64,000 bases of DNA from Methylobacterium cerastii (GCF_022179125.1 NZ_BPQG01000036.1:104194-168193); one strand, 5' to 3'. Shown: positions 28,646 to 38,229, counted from the first letter of the stretch. Notes: generated by a model from the letters alone, not told the origin. Made by a program: numbers and translations.

Positions 28646-29346
28646 TGGCGGTCCGGGCCCTGATCTTCGACGTCTTCGGGACGCTGGTGGATTGGCGCTC
28701 GGGCGTGGCGCGTGAGGCGGAGCAGCTGCTCGCGCCCTATGCCCCGCAGCTCGATGGCGGTGCCTTCGCCGATGCGTGGCGGGCGCGCTACGGGCCGTCG
28801 ATGGAGACGGTGCGCTCCGGCGCCCGCGGCTACGTCGACCTCGACGCGCTCCAGGCGGAGTCGCTGCCCGCGGTGCTGGCTGCCTTCGGGATCGACGGGG
28901 TTCCCGAGGCGGTCCTGGCCGACCTTGTCCTGGCCTGGCACCGGCTCGATGCGTGGCCGGAGGTGCCGGATGCGCTCGTGCGCCTGCGGGCGGCCCACCT
29001 GCTCGCGCCCGTCTCGAACGGGCATGTCCGGCTGATGGTCGACCTCGCCCGGCGCAACGGCTTCACGTTCGATGCCATCCTCGGGGCGGGCTATTCCCGC
29101 GACTACAAGCCGAAGCCCGCGCTCTACCGGGACGCGGTCGCGGCCTTGGGCTTCTCGGCCTCCGAGACCTTGATGGTCGCAGCGCATTCGCTCGACCTCG
29201 CGGCGGCGGCGCAGCATGGGCTGGCGACCGCCCACATCGCCCGCCCGCGCGAGCACGGGCCGGCCGGCGGCGAGACCGCGCCCGGCGTGCCGGTGACCTA
29301 TGCGGCCGCCGACCTCGCCGACCTCGCGCGCCAGCTCGGCGTTTGA
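28645..29346 (+). CDS. haloacid dehalogenase, type II (L-2-haloacid dehalogenase-like)
   Basis: 233 aa HAD-superfamily hydrolase. Nucleophile Asp9 in FDVFGTLVDW, motif II VSNGH, Lys in DYKPKPALY, then MVAAHSLDLAAA near the end. The FGTLVDWR start is typical for type II 2-haloacid dehalogenases, which invert the alpha carbon of L-2-haloacids to form D-2-hydroxy acids; phosphatases cannot be excluded. It overlaps trpS by 1 nt. Together with the fluoroacetate dehalogenase-like gene at 1535 it suggests use of halogenated acids, an inference. Confidence 0.85.
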   Translation: MAVRALIFDVFGTLVDWRSGVAREAEQLLAPYAPQLDGGAFADAWRARYGPSMETVRSGARGYVDLDALQAESLPAVLAAFGIDGVPEAVLADLVLAWHRLDAWPEVPDALVRLRAAHLLAPVSNGHVRLMVDLARRNGFTFDAILGAGYSRDYKPKPALYRDAVAALGFSASETLMVAAHSLDLAAAAQHGLATAHIARPREHGPAGGETAPGVPVTYAAADLADLARQLGV

Positions 29347-29349
29347 GAC

Positions 29350-30003
29350 CTACGCCTCGCCGCGGGCGACCAGCGCCTCGTATTCCGGCACCTCCAGGCG
29401 GCCTTCCTTCGCGACGCGGGCCTTGTCCGCGTCGGAGATCACGTCGCCGGCCAAGTCCAAGCGCTTCCACGCGGCCAGCGGCGTCTCGCGGCCCGGCGTC
29501 GGGACGTACTTGTTCTGTGCGATCTTCTCGTACTTATGGATGTAGCGCGGGCAGTTGACCCAGATCTTCACCACGTCGACGCGTACCAGGTACTTGGCCT
29601 CGGTGTAGTGCGCCATCAGGGGATCGTCGCGCAGCAGCGTCGCGGTGCCCTGCACGCGGACGCGGTGCGGCGTCTCGAAGTCGATGAACAGCAGCCCGAC
29701 CTTGGCCTGCCCCTCGATGTTGCCCATCGAGTAGAACATGCCGTTGCCGTCGAAGCCCGGGAACACCAGCGTGTGGTCGTCCACGACCTTCACGAAGCCG
29801 GGGCCGCCGCCCTTGTACGACACCGTCGGCATGCCGTCGGGATCGACTGTCGACAGGAAGAACATGTCGCGCGAGCCGATGAAGGCCGCCTCGTCGTCCT
29901 GGATCGTCTCGTGCACCCACTGGGTGTCGAGGCGGTCGGCGAGCTTGGTGGTCTTGAACTCCTGCTGGAGCGCGCGGTGCGCGTCCGAATAGAGCGAGGC
30001 CAT
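29350..30003 (-). CDS. pyridoxamine 5'-phosphate oxidase-family flavoprotein
   Basis: 217 aa with the split-barrel flavin-binding fold: FFLSTVDPDGMPTVSYKGGGPGFV, then FPGFDGNGMFYSMGNI and VGLLFIDFETPHRVRVQG. Such proteins bind FMN or F420 and reduce or oxidise small substrates; the exact one is unknown. It is too divergent to be PdxH. GGAGG lies 9 nt before the ATG at 30001-30003. Convergent with the dehalogenase gene, 3 nt between stops; 205 nt separate its start from ilvC. Confidence 0.85.
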   Translation of the reverse strand: MASLYSDAHRALQQEFKTTKLADRLDTQWVHETIQDDEAAFIGSRDMFFLSTVDPDGMPTVSYKGGGPGFVKVVDDHTLVFPGFDGNGMFYSMGNIEGQAKVGLLFIDFETPHRVRVQGTATLLRDDPLMAHYTEAKYLVRVDVVKIWVNCPRYIHKYEKIAQNKYVPTPGRETPLAAWKRLDLAGDVISDADKARVAKEGRLEVPEYEALVARGEA

Positions 30004-30126
30004 GGTTTCCTCCCGAGCCGGCCGAGCCTCCGCGATCCTTGCGTCGCGGAGTTGTCTCGGACTTTCGCGGCGGCACTGTCCCCGCAAACGTCGGCGCGGG
30101 CAATTGCCGAGTTTGCCCGCCGCATG

Positions 30127-30161
30127 AAAAAGGCCGGCCCCGCTTCCACGGGGCCGGCCTT
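30127..30161 (-). terminator. terminator of ilvC
   Basis: A 13-bp stem (AAGGCCGGCCCCG / CGGGGCCGGCCTT) with a 6-nt loop; on the minus strand it runs into five T residues. It begins 47 nt after the ilvC stop and ends the mazE-to-ilvC run. Confidence 0.9.
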
Positions 30162-30208
30162 CATCGATCATGGTCGCCTGGAAGGGCTCGACCGAACGTC
30201 CGAACGGA

Positions 30209-31895
<1,687 letters not shown>

Positions 31896-31905
31896 CGTGC
31901 GCTAA

Positions 31906-31927
31906 AACCGTACCGTACCGTACGGTT
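31906..31927. promoter_or_regulatory. palindromic operator near the tetR start
   Basis: A 22-bp near-perfect inverted repeat with arms AACCGTAC and GTACGGTT; it also contains three ACCGT units in tandem. It lies 11 nt before the tetR start codon, inside the 85-nt gap to gst, in the position where a TetR protein would block its own promoter. Confidence 0.65.
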
Positions 31928-31980
31928 CGCCTGATAGGGCGATTCGTTCTGGATCGCAAGGGCGACGGTCAGGGGATGCC

Positions 31981-32619
31981 TTAGGCCGGAAGCGGCAGGC
32001 CTTCGCGGGCGAAGACGGCTTGCACGGCCGGCCGTTCGGCCATGGCGCACGCGTGGGCGGTCCAGGCCGGGAACCGGGCCGGCATGTCGAAGCGCAGGGT
32101 CGGCCCGCGGGCCCAGACCCAGAACACCATCAGGTAGGCGTCGACCACGCCATAGCGGTCCTCCACCGCCCAGCCGCCGTTCGAGAGTCGGACCTCGGTC
32201 ATCGTGCAGAGGTCGCCGAAGGTGTCGGCCGCCTTGGCGCGGATGCCGGGCAGCGCCGCCTCGTCGTCGCTGTAGCGCTCCGCCCGCCGGATGTGGGCGT
32301 AGGCCGGGTGGTGGTTGGTCGCGAGCCAGCACAACCACTCGTCGGCCACCGCCTGCGCCGTCAGGTCCTCGGGCCAGAGCCGCGCCTCCGGGTGCGCGCG
32401 GGCGACGTGGCGCAGGATGGCGCTGTTCTCGGTGAGGACCCAGTCGCCCACGACCAGGGCCGGCACCCGGCCGCGCTCGTTGATCGCGAGGTATTCCGGC
32501 GCCCGCTGGTCGCCGGCGGCGAGGTCGAGGCGCACGGTGTCGTAGGGCGCGCCTGCTTCCTCCAGGGCGATGTGCGAGGCGAGCGAGCAGGCGCCGGGGG
32601 CGTAGTAGAGGGTCGTCAT
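31981..32619 (-). CDS. glutathione S-transferase, beta-class-like
   Basis: 212 aa. LYYAPGACSLASHIALEEAG is the bacterial beta-class start (Cys10 as the likely mixed-disulfide Cys), GRVPALVVGDWVLTENSAIL holds glutathione, and the alpha-helical C-terminal domain is complete. Detoxification or redox role; substrate unknown. Its start overlaps the mazF stop (ATGA). Confidence 0.9.
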   Translation of the reverse strand: MTTLYYAPGACSLASHIALEEAGAPYDTVRLDLAAGDQRAPEYLAINERGRVPALVVGDWVLTENSAILRHVARAHPEARLWPEDLTAQAVADEWLCWLATNHHPAYAHIRRAERYSDDEAALPGIRAKAADTFGDLCTMTEVRLSNGGWAVEDRYGVVDAYLMVFWVWARGPTLRFDMPARFPAWTAHACAMAERPAVQAVFAREGLPLPA

Positions 32620-32987
32620 GGGCGTGCACCGTCGTCGCTGAGGAGGCTGAGAAGCGTCGCGAGCCTGCCGCGGACCTCGGCGAGGACCACGTCCGGCACG
32701 AAACCGAGTGATCTGAGAATGCGTGCGTCCCGATCGATCGAGCGGACCTGATCGACCAGCACCGCGCCCTCAGCCGCGAGACCAGCCGGCAACATCACCT
32801 TCGTCGGCCAGGGATCGCGGTTCCGGGTGATCGGGCAGACGATGACGCGGCAAGCCAGCAGGTGCATCTCGTCGTTCGAGACCACCAGGGCCGGACGGCG
32901 GCAGTTCTGCTCGGTCCCGCGGACGGGCTCCAGGTCGACGAGGAGCAATTCGCCGGGACGCGCCCGCCGCTCAGCGGGGGTCGTCAT
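32616..32987 (-). CDS. mazF: MazF/PemK-family toxin
   Basis: 123 aa, SH3-like barrel: RPGELLLVDLEPVRGTEQNCRRPALVVS with the key RRPAL(V/I)V motif, VCPITRNR, and SIDRDARIL near the end. MazF enzymes cut mRNA at short specific sites, here unknown. It overlaps the antitoxin gene by 17 nt and gst by 4 nt, so it is part of the ilvN-downstream run. Confidence 0.9.
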   Translation of the reverse strand: MTTPAERRARPGELLLVDLEPVRGTEQNCRRPALVVSNDEMHLLACRVIVCPITRNRDPWPTKVMLPAGLAAEGAVLVDQVRSIDRDARILRSLGFVPDVVLAEVRGRLATLLSLLSDDGARP

Positions 32988-33273
32988 CGTCGATGATCTC
33001 GGATCCGCGATCCGGTCCCCAATCGACGGTGGGAGGCTCGAACGCGGGTCCGAGGCGGCGCGCTTCCGCGACCATCTCGGCCATCGTGAAGACCGGGATC
33101 CCGTTCACGTGCCGGCGGCCCTGAGCGTGAGGGCCGGCATCTGTCGTCGTGACGATACGGTCCTTCGCCGTCACCTCGACGGTCTGGCCCTCGCTGAGGC
33201 CATGCGAGCGGACGTCGTCCGCAGACAACCGGACGGCGAACGCCTGACCAGATCGTTCCAGTTTCCCTTCCAT
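32971..33273 (-). CDS. mazE: MazE-like antitoxin
   Basis: 100 aa. An AbrB/MazE-type beta-rich N-terminus (LERSGQAFAVRLSADDVRSHGLSEGQTVEV) that binds DNA as a dimer, with a flexible acidic C-terminal tail (AFEPPTVDWGPDRGSEIIDDDDP) for the toxin. AAGGAG lies 8 nt before the ATG at 33271-33273. That ribosome binding site lies at the edge of the inverted repeat at 33285-33325. Confidence 0.85.
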   Translation of the reverse strand: MEGKLERSGQAFAVRLSADDVRSHGLSEGQTVEVTAKDRIVTTTDAGPHAQGRRHVNGIPVFTMAEMVAEARRLGPAFEPPTVDWGPDRGSEIIDDDDPR

Positions 33274-33284
33274 CCCGACGCTCC

Positions 33285-33325
33285 TTTCGCGAGCCGGCAC
33301 CATCATAGCGCCGGCTCTCGCGAAA
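33285..33325. promoter_or_regulatory. inverted repeat between ilvN and mazE, adjacent to the mazE ribosome binding site
   Basis: Arms TTTCGCGA-GCCGGC and GCCGGC-(TC)-TCGCGAAA with an 11-nt loop. It begins directly after the ilvN stop codon and its last bases merge into the AAGGAG of mazE. It may be an operator for MazEF, a read-through terminator after ilvN, or an RNA structure that lowers mazE translation. Confidence 0.65.
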
Positions 33326-33868
33326 TCACATCGGGTCGGCGCCCCGGCCCATGGCGGCGATGCCGGTGCGGGAGATCTCGACGAGGCCGAGCACGGTCAT
33401 CAGGCGGATGAAGCGGTCGATCTCCTCGGTCGCGCCGGTGAGCTCGAACACGAAGGAGGTCAGCGTCGCGTCCAGCGTCTTGGCGCCGAAGGCGGCGGCG
33501 AGCCGCAGCGCCTCGCCGCGATGCTCGCCCTGCCCCGCCACCTTCACGAGGCACAACTCGCGCTCGAGCGCGCTGCCCTGGAGGGTCAGGTCGACGACCC
33601 GGTGCACGGGCACGAGGCGGTCGAGCTGCGCCTTGATCTGGTCGATCACCGCGTTGGTGCCGGCGGTGACGATGGTGATGCGCGAGAGGTGGCGCGCCTC
33701 CTCCGTCTCCGACACCGTCAGGCTCTCGATGTTGTAGCCGCGCCCCGAGAACATCCCGGAGATGCGCGCGAGCACGCCCGGCTCGTTGTCGACGATCACG
33801 GCGAGGGTGTGCCGGTTGACGGCTTCGATCTTGCCGGCGTCGGGATAGTGGGTGTTCATGGCGTTCAT
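33326..33868 (-). CDS. ilvN: acetolactate synthase small (regulatory) subunit
   Basis: 180 aa. ACT domain at the N-terminus (HTLAVIVDNEPGVLARISGMFSGRGYNIESL) that binds valine, plus the C-terminal ALS_ss_C domain. It activates the large subunit and gives feedback inhibition. Start at the ATG 33866-33868 (an ATG 9 nt inside is possible). 134 nt separate it from ilvB, with a stem-loop in the gap at 33968-33993. Confidence 0.96.
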   Translation of the reverse strand: MNAMNTHYPDAGKIEAVNRHTLAVIVDNEPGVLARISGMFSGRGYNIESLTVSETEEARHLSRITIVTAGTNAVIDQIKAQLDRLVPVHRVVDLTLQGSALERELCLVKVAGQGEHRGEALRLAAAFGAKTLDATLTSFVFELTGATEEIDRFIRLMTVLGLVEISRTGIAAMGRGADPM

Positions 33869-33967
33869 TGCGGGGCGCGTCCTCGTCGTCCAGTTCGTCC
33901 AATCCGCGGCCTCGCACCCCTGGGGCGAGGCGGGCGCGGCTGCGCGTCGCCGCCGATGCGGCGGATC

Positions 33968-33993
33968 GCGGCCCGACCGCAGGGTCGGGCCGC
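33968..33993. other. stem-loop between ilvB and ilvN
   Basis: An 11-bp stem (GCGGCCCGACC / GGTCGGGCCGC) with a GCAG loop. No T run follows, so it is not a strong terminator; it may set the ratio of large to small subunit by processing or by partial termination. It sits in the 134-nt ilvB-ilvN gap. Confidence 0.6.
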
Positions 33994-34002
33994 CACCGAA
34001 GC

Positions 34003-35778
34003 CTACACCAGCATCTTGCCTTCCTCGGAGATCACGTCGCCGATCTCCATTCCGGTCTCGCCAAGGTAGTCGGAGAGCAGCATCTCGTTGTGCGCCTTGC
34101 CCGACGGGATCATCGGGAAGCAGTTTTCCTTCTTGTCGACGATGCAGTCGAAGACGACCGGGCCGTCGTAGTCGAGCATCTCGGCGATCGCCGCGTCGAG
34201 GTCGCCCGGCTTGTCGCAGCGGATGCCCTTGGCGCCGTAGGCCTCCGCCAGCTTGACGAAGTCCGGCAGGCTCTCCGAGTAGCTCTGCGAGTAGCGCGAG
34301 CCGTGCAGCAGCTCCTGCCACTGGCGCACCATGCCCATGTACTCGTTGTTCAGGATGAAGATCTTGACCGGCAGGCGGTACTGCACCGCGGTCGAGAGCT
34401 CCTGCATGTTCATCAGGATCGAGGCTTCGCCCGCGATGTCGATGACCAGGCCCTTGGGATGGGCCAGCTGCGTGCCGATGGCCGCCGGCAGGCCGTAGCC
34501 CATGGTGCCGAGGCCGCCGGAGGTCATCCAGCGGTTCGGCTCCTCGAACTTGAAGTACTGCGCCGCCCACATCTGGTGCTGGCCGACCTCCGTCGTGATG
34601 TAGGTCTCGCGGTCCTTGCACGCCTCGTAGAGGCGCTGCACCGCATGCTGCGGCTTGATGATCGTGCCCGAGGGCCAGTAGGCGAGGCACTCGCGCGCCC
34701 GCCAGGTGCGGATCTTGGCGAACCACCCGTCGAGGTTGGACTTCTCGGGCCGCGCCGGCAGGGCGTGCCAGGCCTCCAGCATGTCGGACAGCACGCTCGC
34801 GCAGTCGCCGACGATGCCGACGTCGACCTTGACCACCTTGTTGATCGAGGAGGCGTCGACGTCGATGTGGATCTTCTTCGAGAACGGCGAGAACGCGTCG
34901 AGGCGGCCGGTGATGCGGTCGTCGAACCGCGCGCCGACGCAGATCATCACGTCGCACTCGTGCATCGCGAGGTTGGCCTCGTAGGTGCCGTGCATCCCGA
35001 GCATCCCAAGGAACTTGTCGTCGGAGGCCGGGAAGGCGCCGAGCCCCATCAGGGTCGAGGTGACCGGGTAGCCCGTCTCGGCGACGAGTTCGCGCAGCAG
35101 GCGCGAGGCCTCGGGGCCGGAATTGATCACGCCGCCGCCGGTGTAGAAGACCGGGCGGCGCGCGCCCGCCATCAGCTCGACGGCCGTACGGATCTTGTCC
35201 GCGTCGCCCTTGACCGCCGGCTTGTAGGTCTTGTGGCCGTCGACCGAGGGACGCTCGTAGAGCCCGCTCGCGAACTGGATGTCCTTGGGCAGGTCGACGA
35301 CGACGGGGCCGGGCCGGCCGTGCGAGGCGACGTAGAAGGCCTCGTGCAGGATGCGCGGCAGGTCGTCGATCGATTTGACCAGGTAGTTGTGCTTCGTGCA
35401 GTGGCGCGTGATGCCGACCGTGTCGCACTCTTGGAACGCGTCGGTGCCGATCAGGTGCGTCGGGACCTGGCCGGTGATGCAGACGAGCGGGATCGAATCG
35501 AGCAGCGCGTCGGTCAGGCCGGTGACGATGTTGGTCGCGCCCGGGCCCGAGGTGACGAGCACGCAGCCGACCTTGCCGGACGAGCGGGCATAGCCCTCGG
35601 CGGCGTGCACGGCGCCCTGCTCGTGGCGGACCAGCACGTGCTTGACCGCCTCCTGGTGAAAGAGCGCGTCGTAGATCGGCAGCACCGCGCCGCCGGGATA
35701 CCCGAACAACGTGTCGACACCCTGATCCTTAAACGCCCGGATGACCATCTCGGCCCCGGTCATGACCTCGCCGCCCAT
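34003..35778 (-). CDS. ilvB: acetolactate synthase large (catalytic) subunit
   Basis: 591 aa ThDP-dependent enzyme. It condenses pyruvate (or with 2-oxobutyrate) for Val/Leu/Ile synthesis, with the regulatory subunit, in the cytosol. Catalytic Glu53 in RHEQGAVHAAEG; FAD-binding region in the middle; the C-terminal ThDP/Mg2+ motif reads AGEASILMN ... ILNNEY, so the usual GDG/GDA Asp is Glu451. GAGGAAG lies before the ATG at 35776-35778. It is preceded by a leader with an attenuator. Confidence 0.96.
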   Translation of the reverse strand: MGGEVMTGAEMVIRAFKDQGVDTLFGYPGGAVLPIYDALFHQEAVKHVLVRHEQGAVHAAEGYARSSGKVGCVLVTSGPGATNIVTGLTDALLDSIPLVCITGQVPTHLIGTDAFQECDTVGITRHCTKHNYLVKSIDDLPRILHEAFYVASHGRPGPVVVDLPKDIQFASGLYERPSVDGHKTYKPAVKGDADKIRTAVELMAGARRPVFYTGGGVINSGPEASRLLRELVAETGYPVTSTLMGLGAFPASDDKFLGMLGMHGTYEANLAMHECDVMICVGARFDDRITGRLDAFSPFSKKIHIDVDASSINKVVKVDVGIVGDCASVLSDMLEAWHALPARPEKSNLDGWFAKIRTWRARECLAYWPSGTIIKPQHAVQRLYEACKDRETYITTEVGQHQMWAAQYFKFEEPNRWMTSGGLGTMGYGLPAAIGTQLAHPKGLVIDIAGEASILMNMQELSTAVQYRLPVKIFILNNEYMGMVRQWQELLHGSRYSQSYSESLPDFVKLAEAYGAKGIRCDKPGDLDAAIAEMLDYDGPVVFDCIVDKKENCFPMIPSGKAHNEMLLSDYLGETGMEIGDVISEEGKMLV

Positions 35779-35843
35779 CGTCTTCCTCCTACTCGTCTTG
35801 CTGGTCTTCGTCGTCTCGATGTCGTCGATCGGGCGCGGGCAAC

Positions 35844-35867
35844 AAAAAAGGGCCCCGCGAGGGACCC
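35844..35867 (-). terminator. attenuator-type terminator in the ilvB leader
   Basis: On the minus strand GGGTCCC-TCGC-GGGGCCC forms a 7-bp stem (one G-U pair) immediately followed by six T residues. It lies between the leader peptide stop and the ilvB start (about 65 nt before ilvB), so it can stop transcription before ilvB. This is the attenuator position. Confidence 0.82.
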
Positions 35868-35889
35868 TGCATGCGCCACCGCCCGGATC

Positions 35890-35911
35890 GCGGCCCTGAG
35901 TTCAGGGCCGC
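35890..35911. promoter_or_regulatory. leader hairpin overlapping the end of the ilv leader peptide
   Basis: A 10-bp inverted repeat (GCGGCCCTGA / TCAGGGCCGC) with only two bases between, so effectively about 9 bp with a 4-nt loop. On the minus strand it overlaps the last leader peptide codons and stop. It could be the competing or pausing hairpin of the attenuator; whether it can also pair with the terminator stem needs an RNA folding test. Confidence 0.65.
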
Positions 35912-35952
35912 CCCGTCGATGGCGCTTCCGCTACGATAAGGATCGTCTTCAT
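35902..35952 (-). CDS. ilvL: ilv leader peptide, MKTILIVAEAPSTGRP
   Basis: A 16-codon frame (ATG at 35950-35952, TGA at 35902-35904) that contains four branched-chain amino acid codons in a row, Ile-Leu-Ile-Val at positions 4-7. Its stop lies inside the leader hairpin and it is followed by a terminator 35 nt further, upstream of ilvB. This is the known architecture for ribosome-mediated attenuation of ilv operons: when charged Ile, Leu or Val tRNA is short, the ribosome stalls and transcription goes on. No convincing Shine-Dalgarno is visible, which lowers confidence a little. Too short for gene callers. Confidence 0.75.
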   Translation of the reverse strand: MKTILIVAEAPSTGRP

Positions 35953-36209
35953 CGCGATCGATCTTTCGCCCAACGCAGGCCGCCCGCATGGCGCTCCGCG
36001 TGAAAAGTGACGGGTGTCTTAACGAACGCTCCGGCGATGGTCAACGGCATTCGGGCGGGGCGCGAGGTCTTCATCAGGGATCGGGCCTCCGCGAAGCATT
36101 TGCCGCAGGCCGGCCCCAGGGCGCGCCGCGCGATTGCCCCGGCTCGGCGCCGGGCCTATCAACGATCCTCATATCCTCAGCCCAGCGAGCGCGAGTGCAC
36201 GGAACGCCG

Positions 36210-36710
36210 GTGGCCCAGCCCGAGACGGCCTCGCTCAGCTACCTGCTCCTCGACGTCGCGGGCACGCCCTGCGCCCTGCCGCGCTCTGCGGCCGGCGAGG
36301 TGCTGCCGCTGCCGGACCTGTTTCGCCCGCCGGCCGCCGGCGGGTGGCTCGCCGGCTTCCTCAACCTCGGCGGCGATCCGGTGCCGGTCGTCGACCTCGC
36401 GCGCCTCCTCGGCCTGCGCGAGGGGGCGCACGATCCCGGTCCCTACGCCCACTTGATCCTGACGCCGGACGCCGCTGGGGCCTGGCTCGTCGACCGGGTG
36501 ACCGACCTCGTGACCATCGAGCCCGAGGCGATCCGGCCGGTGGCGGCGCAGGCGAGTCTGAACGGCTGCGTGTCCGCCGAGATCGCCCAGGGCGACCGGC
36601 TGATCCACGCCCTCGACCCGGAGCGCCTGCTCGGCGCCGAGGAGCGCGCCCGGGTCGGCGCCCTGACGCGGGCGGCGAAGGCGCGCCTCGCCGCGCTGCC
36701 GGCCGCCTGA
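36210..36710 (+). CDS. cheW: CheW-like scaffold protein (WspB-like position)
   Basis: 166 aa single CheW domain: YLLLDVAGTPCALPRSAAGEVLPL, VPVVDLARLLGL and a last part (NGCVSAEIAQGDRLIHALDPERLL). It bridges receptor and CheA. GTG start at 36210; a GTG at 36195 in the same frame is an alternative. First gene of the chemosensory operon, 19 nt before cheR. The region from 35779 to 36209 holds the ilv leader and presumably the promoter of this operon. Confidence 0.82.
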   Translation: MAQPETASLSYLLLDVAGTPCALPRSAAGEVLPLPDLFRPPAAGGWLAGFLNLGGDPVPVVDLARLLGLREGAHDPGPYAHLILTPDAAGAWLVDRVTDLVTIEPEAIRPVAAQASLNGCVSAEIAQGDRLIHALDPERLLGAEERARVGALTRAAKARLAALPAA

Positions 36711-36729
36711 GCGGACGGCGGCAAACCCG

Positions 36730-38229
36730 ATGCGGCGGCCGTCCGGTCCGAGCCCTCACGCCGACCCGGGCTACGCCGCCCTGAAGGTGCGGATCATCGC
36801 GCGCACCGGCCACCACTACTACGCCGACAAGGACGACCTGCTGTTCGACCGCCTGCGGCGGCGGTTCAAGGCCTGCAACGTGGCCGACGCCGCCGCCTAC
36901 GACGCGCGCCTGGACGACGGCGCCGGAGAGTGGGCGGCGCTGGAGGCCGAGATCACGATCGGCGAGACCTTCTTCTTCCGCTACGCCGAGCAGTTCGCCG
37001 CGTTGCGCGAGACCATCCTGCCCGGCCTGGTCGCGGCCCGCGGGACCGAACGCACCCTCCGGGTCTGGAGCGCCGGCTGCTCGACAGGCGCCGAGCCCTA
37101 CTCGGTGGCGATCCTGCTGCATCAGCTGCTCGGGCCGGCGCTTCCCGACTGGCGGGTCTCGGTCGTCGGCACCGACATCAGCATCGCCGCGCTCGCCACC
37201 GCGCGGGCGGCCGAGTTCGGCCGCTGGGCCCTGCGGACGCTGCCGGTGGAGGAGCGCGTGCGCTACTTCCACCGCGTCCCGGCGAGCCCCGGCGCGACCC
37301 GCGAGGGCGGCTACGCCCTGCGGCCGGAGTTCCGGCGCATGGTGCGCTTCGAGCGCCAGAACCTGATGAGCCTCCTCGACGGCAGCATGCCCGAGGGCTT
37401 CGACGGGTTCGACCTCATCCTGTGCCGCAACGTCCTGATCTATTTCAGCGCCGAGACCGTCGCCGGGATCGTGCGGGCGCTGGGACGGCGCCTGCGCCCC
37501 GGAGGCTGGCTGCTGATCGGCCACGCCGAGCCCCACCCGGCCTTCGCCGGCTGGCTCGAGGCGGTGAACCTGCCGGGCACCGTCGCCTATCGCCGGCCGC
37601 CCGAATCGGCTCCTGCACCGCAACCCGAGACTCGCGGGGAGCCGCCGCCGTCCTCGCCCCTCGTCGAAGCATCGTCGTTCGAATTCCGTCCGGCGGCAGA
37701 CATGCTCCTCGAGGCCTCCGGCGCGTCGGCCGTCGCCGAGATCGTCCGCCCGGCGCCGTCCGCGAAGGCTGCGGCCCCGATCGATCCGGCGCCCGCGGTG
37801 GTCATGACGCCCGACCTGGTGGCGGAGGACGTGGCGCTCGCCGTCCGCGCGCTGGCGGACGCCGGCGACACCGGCGCGGCGTGGCGCCTGCTGCGCGACG
37901 CGCTCGCCGTGCGACCCACCGACCCGGCCCTGCGGCTCTACGAGGGGCTGCTCGCCCTCGGGTTCGGCCGCGAGGCGGAGGCCGAGCGGGCCTTCCGCGG
38001 CGCGCTCTACCTCGACCGCGGCTACGTCATGGCCCACTACCATCTCGGCCTGCTGCTCGGGTCCCTCGGGCGGACCGCCGACGCGCGCCGGGCGCTGGAC
38101 AACGCGGTCGCCTTGAGCCAAGCGCTGCCGCCGGATGCGCCCTTGCCCGAGGGCGACGGGGCGTGCGCCGGCGAGATCGCCCTCAGCGCCGCCGCGATCC
38201 GCGACGGCATCGGAACGGGGGCGGCGTGA
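36730..38229 (+). CDS. cheR: CheR methyltransferase with C-terminal TPR region (WspC-like)
   Basis: 499 aa. N-terminal CheR alpha domain (about 15-80), SAM-binding Rossmann part (LRVWSAGCSTGAEPYSVA and LILCRNVLIYFS, about 110-275), then a Pro-rich linker (290-365) and tetratricopeptide-like helices (about 365-475: ALADAGDTGAAWRLLRDALAV, GFGREAEAERAFRGALYLD). Methylates Glu residues of the receptor with SAM. The TPR tail is like Pseudomonas WspC. Its TGA overlaps the second cheW start (GTGA). Confidence 0.92.
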   Translation: MRRPSGPSPHADPGYAALKVRIIARTGHHYYADKDDLLFDRLRRRFKACNVADAAAYDARLDDGAGEWAALEAEITIGETFFFRYAEQFAALRETILPGLVAARGTERTLRVWSAGCSTGAEPYSVAILLHQLLGPALPDWRVSVVGTDISIAALATARAAEFGRWALRTLPVEERVRYFHRVPASPGATREGGYALRPEFRRMVRFERQNLMSLLDGSMPEGFDGFDLILCRNVLIYFSAETVAGIVRALGRRLRPGGWLLIGHAEPHPAFAGWLEAVNLPGTVAYRRPPESAPAPQPETRGEPPPSSPLVEASSFEFRPAADMLLEASGASAVAEIVRPAPSAKAAAPIDPAPAVVMTPDLVAEDVALAVRALADAGDTGAAWRLLRDALAVRPTDPALRLYEGLLALGFGREAEAERAFRGALYLDRGYVMAHYHLGLLLGSLGRTADARRALDNAVALSQALPPDAPLPEGDGACAGEIALSAAAIRDGIGTGAA

